A DNA stretch of 10,952 nt, taken from contig JAHYYD010000054.1 of the NCBI GenBank assembly GCA_019425105.1, positions 1 through 10,952 of the forward strand. Reading direction: 5' to 3'. Both the position numbers and the translations under genes were made by a program. Source of the DNA: Actinomycetota bacterium. Its GTDB lineage: Bacteria > Actinomycetota > Actinomycetes > Actinomycetales > Actinomycetaceae. This document shows positions 5,902 through 10,952 of the stretch, one piece after another. The notes beneath the pieces were generated by a model. The model was not told the origin of the DNA. It saw nothing but the letters and a program-made list of their open reading frames with translations, and searched no databases. How positions within the stretch are numbered: position 1 is the stretch's first letter; each line of letters begins with the position of its first letter.

Positions 5902-7536
5902 GTGCCACGGATTCGACGCATGGGTATCGCAGCCGTTATGACGGCCGCGATGCTTGTCGTTGGCGCGCCAGCATTTGCGACCGAGCCGCTCACGCCGAGC
6001 GGATACGTCACCGATTCGGACGGCTTCCTCAGCGACGAGCAGCGCGCGGAGATCGAGACCCGCGCAGAATCCCTCGACTCCAAGTATTCCGTTCCTGTCT
6101 ACATCGTCATCGTCCCCAACTTTTCCGACCAGGAACCGGCGAAGTGGTGCCAGTCCACCCTCGCCAATATCGAGCACAACGACAAGGTCATCCTCTACGT
6201 TGTCGGATATGAGGACGGAACGGACGTCTACTGCGTTGGCAACGAGATGGCTCGGTTGATACGCGGCAATGTGTTGACCGAAGGTTACATTAAGAGTGCA
6301 CTATCGGCAGCCCGTCGGGCATACAAGTCGACCCCGCTCACCCCCGAGGAAGCAGCTGCGGGCCCAACAGCCTTCATCAGCGACCTTAGCAACTCCTACT
6401 ACACGGCCGAGGAAATTGCCTCCCGCCGCGAGGCATATAACCAGGATCTGACAAAGGAAACCAAGTACGACAAAATCAAGACCGTTCTCGCATTCCTCGG
6501 CGTGGGTTTCCTCTTTGTGATCGGCATTTTCTTCGAACTGTGGACCAAGCAGCGAGAAGAAGAAAAACAAGACGCAGAAATCGAAGCGGCAGCATGGCGC
6601 ATCTCGCGCCGCAGGGACGAGCGCGAGGACAAGGCCGCGCAGCGAGATGCCGACAGGGCGGTCCAGCAGGCGAGTGATCGCCTATCCCAAGCCGATCAGG
6701 AAGTACGCGACGCCGAAAAGGAATGGGACTACGCCCGCGCACAGTTCGGTATCGCGGCAACCGAACAGTTCCGTAACCGCATCAAGGCGGCGAAGGAGGC
6801 GCTCTCTCGCGGGGACGCCCTTCTGAAGCAGTGCCGCGCGACGTACAACCCAGCGACTAAGAAGAGCTTAGCGTCACAGATGGTCAGCGATCTCGACACG
6901 CACCTCGGCCTTCTGCGCGATGCTCAGGCTCCCTTCAGCACGAAGCGTTCCGAGCGCACCGCTCTGCCCACTCGCCTGGCTGAAGCCCAGGAGCGCCTGA
7001 CCGAAGAGCTGGCTGACGTCGAGCGCTCCAGGGAGGAGCTGGCGACCATTGCCAGCATTTACCCCGGTACCGTGCTGGCTTCGCTCGAAGACAATCCCGA
7101 CAAGGCTGCTTCATTGCTCACGTCGGCGCGCAGCGCCATTGAGTCCGCCCAGGCAATCATTGACACGGACGCCGAACTCGCAGCTTCCGCAGTCGATACT
7201 GCCGAACGAGCACTCCTCATGGCCTACCACGAAACGAACGCGATCTTCACGGCAAAACTCGATCTGGATAACATCGAGGATCGGCTTGGCGCTGCCATCG
7301 CGTCCCTCTCTTCGGACATTGAGGAGGCTGACAACCTCCAGACCGACCAGACCCTGCTCGCTCCCCTCATCACCGATGCTCGCGGGGCGATCGCACGGGC
7401 ACAGGAGGCCCTTATTCACAACGACAATCCGCTCGACGCGCTCGAGCACGCGCGCGCCACGGAAGCCAAGCTGAACGCCACGCTTGATCCGCTGCGCACC
7501 GCCGGGCGCCAATCGGGAGGGACGCGCACACCGTGA
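5902..7536 (+). CDS. TPM-domain membrane protein, paralogue 3 (short form, last repeat missing)
   Basis: A 544-residue member of the same trio. The signal peptide covers 1-26 (VPRIRRMG, PAFA before T27). The TPM domain covers about 28-165 (VTDSDGFLSDEQRA, VPNFSDQ, YVVGYEDGTD), with C83 and C111. The transmembrane helix is at about 194-216 (TVLAFLGVGFLFVIGIFF). The cytoplasmic part is charged and helical, with FARAQFGIAAT, ELATIASIYP and the first helical unit from N398. A second unit ends LDPLRT, and the protein then closes with AGRQSGGTRTP. Both relatives have another ~86-residue unit here. No remnant of it is visible in any frame downstream, so this looks like a clean deletion rather than a frameshift. 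The GTG at 5902 is supported by AAGGAGGA (5890-5897) and by the signal peptide. pspA follows after 135 bases. Confidence 0.85.
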   Translation: MPRIRRMGIAAVMTAAMLVVGAPAFATEPLTPSGYVTDSDGFLSDEQRAEIETRAESLDSKYSVPVYIVIVPNFSDQEPAKWCQSTLANIEHNDKVILYVVGYEDGTDVYCVGNEMARLIRGNVLTEGYIKSALSAARRAYKSTPLTPEEAAAGPTAFISDLSNSYYTAEEIASRREAYNQDLTKETKYDKIKTVLAFLGVGFLFVIGIFFELWTKQREEEKQDAEIEAAAWRISRRRDEREDKAAQRDADRAVQQASDRLSQADQEVRDAEKEWDYARAQFGIAATEQFRNRIKAAKEALSRGDALLKQCRATYNPATKKSLASQMVSDLDTHLGLLRDAQAPFSTKRSERTALPTRLAEAQERLTEELADVERSREELATIASIYPGTVLASLEDNPDKAASLLTSARSAIESAQAIIDTDAELAASAVDTAERALLMAYHETNAIFTAKLDLDNIEDRLGAAIASLSSDIEEADNLQTDQTLLAPLITDARGAIARAQEALIHNDNPLDALEHARATEAKLNATLDPLRTAGRQSGGTRTP

Positions 7537-7671
7537 CGACGACGCCCTCCCCGACACGTACCGGTCCACCATCCGGTTCGGACTCACAGTAGTTCACCCA
7601 CCAAGACCAGCGAGGCTCTCTCCTCGCGCACAACCCGCGCACATGCGCACCACCCCACAAAGGAGAACATC
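7537..7671 (+). other. Spacer between TPM paralogue 3 and pspA with small hairpins
   Basis: The 135-base gap has no convincing promoter or T-tailed terminator. It holds a hairpin GCGAGG-CTCTCT-CCTCGC (7610-7627) and a short palindrome GCGCA-CA-TGCGC (7637-7648), just before the pspA ribosome site AAAGGAG. These could be an operator, an RNA-processing site or chance in GC-rich DNA. Read-through from the paralogue 3 promoter is plausible. Confidence 0.35.
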
Positions 7672-8397
7672 ATGGCCGAAAAGCAGACGATCCTGGGCCG
7701 CATCGCTCAGCTCGCCAAGGCGAACATCAACGCGCTCCTCGACAAGGCCGAGGACCCGCAGAAGATGATCGACCAGCTCATCCGCGACTACACCAACTCG
7801 ATCATCGAGGCCGAGAACGCGATCGCTCAGACGCTGGGCAACCTGCGCATGGCGGAGCGTGACTACGAGGAGGACGTCAAGGCAGCTGCTGACTGGGGCC
7901 AGAAGGCGGCCGCTGCTTCCGCGAAGGCTGACTCGCTGCGCGCCGCCGGAGACGAGGCAGGAGCCGATAAGTGGGATAACCTGGCTAAGGTCGCTCTCGG
8001 TAAGCAGATCCAGTTCGAGAACGAGGTCAAGACCGAGGAACCCGCTCTCGCTTCTCAGCGTGATGTTGCCGAGCGCCTCAAGACCGGTCTCGCTCAGATG
8101 AAGGATAAGCTCTCCGAGCTCAAGACCCGCCGTGACCAGCTGATCGCCCGCGAGAAGACCGCGCGGGCGCAGGCACAGGTGACCGACGCCCTCAACTCCA
8201 TCAACATCCTGGATCCCACGAGCGAACTCGGTCGTTTCGAGGATCGCGTGCGCCAGCAGGAGGCTCTCGCCCAGGGCAAGATGGAACTGGCCTCATCGTC
8301 GCTGGATGCCCAGTTCGCTGAGCTGCAGACCGACTCCTCGCAGGTGGAGATCGAGGCTCGCCTGGCCGCCCTCAAGGGTAAGAACACGCAGGCGTGA
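7672..8397 (+). CDS. pspA: PspA/IM30 family membrane-associated protein
   Basis: A 241-residue protein of the PspA/Vipp1 family, slightly longer than the roughly 220-residue enterobacterial PspA. These proteins bind the inner face of the membrane through an amphipathic N-terminal helix, assemble into large rings or rods and limit leakage under envelope stress. The sequence fits along its whole length. The N-terminal helix (ILGRIAQLAKANINALLDKA) is followed by the typical EDPQKMIDQLIRDY at about 27-40, then a long alpha-helical hairpin. LKTRRDQLIAREKTARAQ and the later GRFEDRVRQQEALAQGKMELA are also typical of the family. There is no signal peptide or transmembrane helix. The ATG at 7672 has AAAGGAG at 7659-7665. 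No pspB or pspC is seen; the upstream neighbours are three TPM membrane proteins. A strong terminator follows. Confidence 0.93.
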   Translation: MAEKQTILGRIAQLAKANINALLDKAEDPQKMIDQLIRDYTNSIIEAENAIAQTLGNLRMAERDYEEDVKAAADWGQKAAAASAKADSLRAAGDEAGADKWDNLAKVALGKQIQFENEVKTEEPALASQRDVAERLKTGLAQMKDKLSELKTRRDQLIAREKTARAQAQVTDALNSINILDPTSELGRFEDRVRQQEALAQGKMELASSSLDAQFAELQTDSSQVEIEARLAALKGKNTQA

Positions 8398-8432
8398 GCC
8401 ACGCGGCCTCGTCGCTCATCCAGGCATAGATA

Positions 8433-8470
8433 AGCCGGGCGGCCCCTCGCGGGGCCGCCCGGCTCGTTTG
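8433..8470 (+). terminator. Strong GC-rich terminator after pspA
   Basis: A perfect 14-bp stem: AGCCGGGCGGCCCC (8433-8446) pairs with GGGGCCGCCCGGCT (8451-8464) across a TCGC loop, followed by CGTTTG. It lies between the pspA stop at 8397 and the stop of the convergent NYN gene at 8506. The perfect symmetry and the ATAGATAAG on the other side suggest it may serve both directions. Confidence 0.85.
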
Positions 8471-8505
8471 GTATCTCTGCGCTGCGCGTCGCGCGCCTCT
8501 CAGGC

Positions 8506-9078
8506 TTACAGGAAGGCCATCGGGTCGAAGTCGTCGATGTCGATGATGTGGAGCCTGGGCAGGCGCACCTGGAAGGCGTGCACGTCGTATTCGAGGTCGA
8601 TGATTTCCAGGCCTCGTTCCTCCAGCTCGTGGAGCTGGGAGGAGAGGAATTCCTTGAAGCACATGACCGCGACGCGGCGACCCTGGTCGAGGAGGGTCTC
8701 GATCTGGGGCAGGAAGTCTGCGTCGTGGCTGGCCAGGATGACGTCGCCTGTGCCGAGCTGCGCGATCGCGTCCATGGTGCGCTGGAGGCCAACGTCGACG
8801 ACCTTCATCTCGGCGGGACCCGCCAGGGGAATCACCGAGTAGTCCATGGCCGTGAGCGCCTGAACGAAGCCCATCGGCAGGAAGCCGGACGAACCATTCA
8901 GGAAGAATAGGCCCTTGGCCTTCTGGCCCCAGCGGCCGTGCGCGCTCTCGAGGACACGGTCCCAGCGGGGGCGCTCCTCGGGATTCGGGCGACGATCGAG
9001 GACAGAAAGGCCCAGCGTCGCATCAATATTCTCGCCATCTACGACGAGGTATGTCGTTTGATCATTAGGGTTTTCCAT
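8506..9078 (-). CDS. NYN/PIN-like domain protein, predicted RNase
   Basis: A 190-residue cytoplasmic protein of the NYN (LabA/DUF88-like) group of PIN-fold metal-dependent nucleases, which are thought to cut RNA. The first motif is TYLVVDGENID at about 8-18, with an acidic Asp beside Asn. The middle motif is PAEMKVVDVGLQRTMDAI. The third is DVILASHDADFLPQIE, with the paired acidic residues of the family. GDVILASHDADF is close to the consensus of this family, so the active site looks intact. The start MENPNDQTTYL at 9078 is preferred over a longer reading from 9165. It places the first motif near the N-terminus, and a TACTCT box sits exactly six bases upstream, as expected for a leaderless mRNA. 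No Shine-Dalgarno is visible. The substrate is unknown. Confidence 0.85.
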   Translation of the reverse strand: MENPNDQTTYLVVDGENIDATLGLSVLDRRPNPEERPRWDRVLESAHGRWGQKAKGLFFLNGSSGFLPMGFVQALTAMDYSVIPLAGPAEMKVVDVGLQRTMDAIAQLGTGDVILASHDADFLPQIETLLDQGRRVAVMCFKEFLSSQLHELEERGLEIIDLEYDVHAFQVRLPRLHIIDIDDFDPMAFL

Positions 9079-9084
9079 GGAATT

Positions 9085-9090
9085 AGAGTA
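9085..9090 (-). promoter_or_regulatory. Predicted leaderless -10 box of the NYN gene
   Basis: On the minus strand CGGTTACTCTAATTCCATG runs straight into the start codon. TACTCT fits the actinobacterial TAnnnT -10, with six bases to ATG, so transcription would begin at or next to the A of ATG. No strong -35 is seen. The TetR gene start has the same layout. Confidence 0.55.
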
Positions 9091-9157
9091 ACCGACGATT
9101 GCCTGGCCCTGATCGGCCTTGGGTCCTAGACATTTCCCCTCATAGGCACAAGGCCCA

Positions 9158-9751
9158 TCATTCACCCGTCACTCCGTCGATAAAGAAGGGCGATTCGATG
9201 GTGTGGCGGGCGAAGCGCTGCGCGTCGCCTCCGCTGCCGAGGGCCGGCGGCCCATCAAGGACGAGAGTGGCGAGGCCGTGAATGTATGCCCACAGGGTCA
9301 CTTCCGCGTGTGGATCGTCGGTCCCATAAGCGATGCGCGCCAACGAACGCAGCTGGGAGCGTGCCGCCATGCTGGCTTGCGCTAGTCCCGGATGCGCGGC
9401 CGCATCGTACATATCCGATCGAAACATGATCCGGAAGACCCCGGGGTTCGCCAGCGCGCACGTGAGGTAGGCGTGTCCGGCGGCTCGTGTCACATCCTGC
9501 GGCGATGCGCCTTCGCTGTACTCCCTGGCCTCGCACAGCGACCGTTCGAGTGAGCGGTATCCCTCCTCGACAAGCGCCACGAGGATTCCTTCGCGCCCCT
9601 GGAAGTAGTGGTAGGGAGCTTGGTGCGTACAGCCCGCACGACGAGCCACTTCGCGCATGGACAGGGAGGAGGGCCCGCCCTCGTTGAGGAGATCGCGACT
9701 GATCGCGAGGATCGCCTCGCGCAGTCCTTCGGATTTCGTAGAGCGCGTCAT
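9158..9751 (-). CDS. TetR/AcrR-family transcriptional repressor
   Basis: A 197-residue TetR-type regulator. The N-terminal DNA-binding domain spans about 8-55: LREAILAISRDLLNEGGPSSLSMREVARRAGCTHQAPYHYFQGREGIL. It contains the family's helix-turn-helix (MREVARRAGCTHQAPYHYF). The remaining helical part should hold the ligand pocket and dimer surface (GVFRIMFRSDMYD, LWAYIHGLATLVLDG). The start MTRSTKSEG at 9751 is chosen because the helix-turn-helix then sits at the usual distance from the N-terminus and a TACACT box lies six bases upstream. A longer open frame to 9964 lies inside the divergent gene and is rejected. The gene is divergent from the oxidoreductase, with two palindromes in the 91-base gap. 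It therefore most likely represses that gene and perhaps itself. The ligand is unknown. Confidence 0.92.
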   Translation of the reverse strand: MTRSTKSEGLREAILAISRDLLNEGGPSSLSMREVARRAGCTHQAPYHYFQGREGILVALVEEGYRSLERSLCEAREYSEGASPQDVTRAAGHAYLTCALANPGVFRIMFRSDMYDAAAHPGLAQASMAARSQLRSLARIAYGTDDPHAEVTLWAYIHGLATLVLDGPPALGSGGDAQRFARHTIESPFFIDGVTGE

Positions 9752-9757
9752 GGACTC

Positions 9758-9763
9758 AGTGTA
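9758..9763 (-). promoter_or_regulatory. Predicted leaderless -10 box of the TetR gene
   Basis: The minus strand reads CGGTTACACTGAGTCCATG, where TACACT is a TAnnnT -10 ending six bases before ATG. The 19-base string matches the one before the NYN gene at 16 positions. No Shine-Dalgarno is visible. The nearer palindrome (9783-9795) lies where the -35 would be, which would allow autorepression. Confidence 0.55.
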
Positions 9764-9782
9764 ACCGAGACAGCAGCCAAAC

Positions 9783-9795
9783 TTGACAGCGTCTA
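9783..9795. promoter_or_regulatory. Candidate TetR operator O1 (imperfect)
   Basis: TTGACAGCGTCTA, read on the minus strand as TAGACGCTGTCAA, matches the perfect palindrome O2 (TAGACACTGTCTA) at 11 of 13 positions. Its centre (9789) is 32 bases from that of O2, about three helical turns, so both would face the same side of the DNA. Confidence 0.6.
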
Positions 9796-9804
9796 GCGCA
9801 CATG

Positions 9805-9831
9805 TTGTCATAAGTAGACACTGTCTAGTTT
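9805..9831 (+). promoter_or_regulatory. Possible promoter of the oxidoreductase gene
   Basis: TTGTCA (9805-9810) could be a -35 and TAGTTT (9826-9831) a -10, but the 15-base spacing is short. Operator O2 would then fill the spacer, a classic position for repression. An alternative -35 is the TTGACA inside O1 (9783-9788). The ribosome site is a modest GGGAG at 9833-9837, five bases before ATG. Confidence 0.35.
9815..9827. promoter_or_regulatory. Candidate TetR operator O2 (perfect palindrome)
   Basis: TAGACA-C-TGTCTA is a perfect 13-base palindrome in the gap between the divergent TetR and oxidoreductase genes, 15 bases before the latter's ATG. Its size and symmetry suit a TetR-family dimer, and a related copy lies 32 bases to the left. 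Confidence 0.7.
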
Positions 9832-9842
9832 TGGGAGTTTCC

Positions 9843-10952
9843 ATGTATGACGCGATCATTATCGGCTCGGGTATCGGCTCGCTCACGACGGCCGGCCTCC
9901 TTGCCGGAGTCGCGGGAGCGCGCGTGCTCGTCCTCGAAAAGCACCACACCCCCGGCGGTCTCACCCACTCGTTCCGCCGGATGGGCGCTTCCTGGGATGT
10001 CGGGCTGCACTACGTCGGCGACATGCACCCGGGATCCCGCCCACGCCAGCTGTTTGACTACCTCACCGGCGGCGCGCTCACGTGGAACCGAATGCCGACG
10101 GGCTATGACCGCTTCGTCCTCCCCGACCACGGCCTCGACGTCACAATCCCATCCAGTATCGAGGAGTACCAACGCCTCCTGATCTCCCTGTTTCCACGCG
10201 AGAAGAGAGCCATTCGACGCTACTGCCGGGACGTGACGCGCGCCTATTCGTGGATGTCGCTGCGCTACATGGCCGAGATGGTCCCGCCACAGGCGTCCCC
10301 CGCCATTCACCTCGCGCTGCGCCTGCGGGCAGGATGTGCCCTGGAACGGACGGAGCACTACATGGAGCGCCGCTTCCACGACCCGGCCCTGCGCGCCCTC
10401 CTCACCACGCATTGGGGCGACTACGGGGTCGAGCCCGCTCGCAGCGCGTTCGTTGCCCACGCGATGATCGTGTGCCACTACATGGATGGCGCATGGTTCC
10501 CACGCGGCGGAAGCGGGCAGATCGCGCGCATGATCGAGGAGCGGATCCGCGCATCCGGAGGCGAGATTCGCCTGTGCCAGGACGTCGACGACATCCTCGT
10601 CGAGGACGGGCGAGCAGTGGGTGTGCGCGTCACCGATCGCAGCGGTCCCGCTCCCATCTCCTACGAGGAGCGTGCTCCCATCGTGATTTCCGGCGTCGGC
10701 GCACGCGAAACGTACACCCGGCTACTACCAACGACCGGTCCGGTCGGCGCGCTCACTGCACGCGTCCGCGAACACGTCGCCCGCCTCGGGCAGGGAGGCT
10801 CCGCGGTGACCGTCTACCTCACGCTCGACCACTACCCCGCCGGCGTGGACGGGTCGAACGTCTGGGTGAATACATCCCAGGGACCCGACGACCTGGAGCA
10901 GATGACCGAGGACCTGTGCCAGGGACGCCCTCAATCAGCCTTCATCTCGTTC
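9843..10952 (+). CDS. FAD-dependent oxidoreductase, phytoene desaturase/retinol saturase-like (3' end outside window)
   Basis: The first 370 residues of a flavoprotein; the frame is still open at the right edge. The N-terminus is a classic dinucleotide-binding fold: YDAIIIGSGIGSLTTAGLLA with GxGxxG at 8-13, then VLVLEK with the acidic E32 at the end of the second strand. HHTPGGLTHSFRR and the DVGLHYVGDM segment near residue 52 are typical of the CrtI/RetSat-like branch. Later FPRGGSGQIARMIEERI and a strand pair with DIL-VEDGRAVGVRV are also typical. Members saturate or desaturate isoprenoid-type double bonds, but the substrate here cannot be read from the sequence. No signal peptide is seen. 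Family members usually have around 500 residues, so roughly a quarter is missing. The gene is divergent from the TetR gene and probably under its control. A 217-codon open frame on the opposite strand is a GC-rich shadow. Confidence 0.88.
   Translation, partial: MYDAIIIGSGIGSLTTAGLLAGVAGARVLVLEKHHTPGGLTHSFRRMGASWDVGLHYVGDMHPGSRPRQLFDYLTGGALTWNRMPTGYDRFVLPDHGLDVTIPSSIEEYQRLLISLFPREKRAIRRYCRDVTRAYSWMSLRYMAEMVPPQASPAIHLALRLRAGCALERTEHYMERRFHDPALRALLTTHWGDYGVEPARSAFVAHAMIVCHYMDGAWFPRGGSGQIARMIEERIRASGGEIRLCQDVDDILVEDGRAVGVRVTDRSGPAPISYEERAPIVISGVGARETYTRLLPTTGPVGALTARVREHVARLGQGGSAVTVYLTLDHYPAGVDGSNVWVNTSQGPDDLEQMTEDLCQGRPQSAFISF

Noticed and set aside
5862..6212. MYFYLFAT leader peptide or small gene before paralogue 3, with MYVSLFAT before paralogue 1
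   Set aside because: The likeness is at DNA level and covers the predicted -10 and start site. The frames relative to the main gene differ, and no ribosome site precedes the ATG in either copy.
7537..7671. Frameshifted remnant of the missing third helical unit of paralogue 3
   Set aside because: No frame of this spacer encodes anything like the third unit seen in paralogues 1 and 2, so the unit appears deleted rather than shifted.
8094..8792. 232-codon minus-strand frame opposite the pspA end, reaching into the NYN gene
   Set aside because: It spans the strong terminator and two genes with clear families; its translation is Ser/Arg-rich without motifs.
9073..9082. TTCCATGGAA palindrome over the NYN start codon as an operator
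   Set aside because: Only 10 bases, expected by chance around CCATGG; no second copy was seen nearby.
9825..10478. 217-codon minus-strand frame opposite the oxidoreductase
   Set aside because: It overlaps an unmistakable FAD-binding protein on the plus strand, and its composition is that of a GC-rich shadow.

Overview
This is a high-GC window whose genes look like those of an Actinomyces/Schaalia-type actinobacterium. The reasons are GTG starts, a cold-shock protein with a long C-terminal extension overlapping a DUF3027 gene, probable leaderless promoters with a TAnnnT -10 directly before ATG, and Ala/Arg/Asp-rich proteins. The genus is an inference from style, not from a marker gene.

Layout, left to right. 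(1) Positions 2-79 are the last 25 codons of a plus-strand gene, followed at once by a rho-independent terminator (87-114). (2) A minus-strand pair, cold-shock protein (1467 to 1090) then DUF3027 (1097 to 249), overlaps by 8 bp and probably forms an operon. It ends towards a long hairpin at 189-225. (3) From 1714 to 7536 come three consecutive paralogues on the plus strand (called paralogues 1, 2 and 3 below; 692, 624 and 544 aa). Each has a signal peptide, an extracytoplasmic TPM (DUF477) domain with two invariant cysteines, one transmembrane helix and a long helical C-terminal region. Paralogues 1 and 2 are separated by 52 bp with no visible promoter. Paralogue 3 has its own promoter, which resembles that of paralogue 1. 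(4) Then comes a PspA/IM30 (phage-shock protein A/Vipp1) gene at 7672-8397, closed by a strong GC-rich terminator. (5) On the minus strand lie a NYN-domain (PIN-like) predicted ribonuclease and a TetR-family repressor. Both have the same TAnnnT box six bases before ATG. (6) Divergent from the TetR gene, and separated from it by two related palindromes, starts an FAD-dependent phytoene desaturase/retinol saturase-like oxidoreductase that runs off the right edge.

How the genes may work together. The central block reads as an envelope-stress module. Three membrane-anchored sensors or scaffolds carry TPM domains outside and helical arms inside, next to PspA, the membrane-binding coiled-coil protein. 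This functional link is inferred from gene order and architecture. The paralogues are not simple copies. The C-terminal end becomes shorter from 1 to 3: paralogue 2 lacks the His/Asp cluster and Gly/Ser/Trp tail, and paralogue 3 also lacks the last helical repeat. Paralogue 3 resembles paralogue 2 in its TPM domain but paralogue 1 in its C-terminal repeats and promoter, so it looks mosaic. The TetR/oxidoreductase pair reads as a self-contained, locally repressed metabolic unit.

No tRNA, rRNA, CRISPR array, insertion sequence or phage gene was seen. No gene-free stretch exceeds 300 bases; the longest are 1468-1713 and 5720-5901, both described below.
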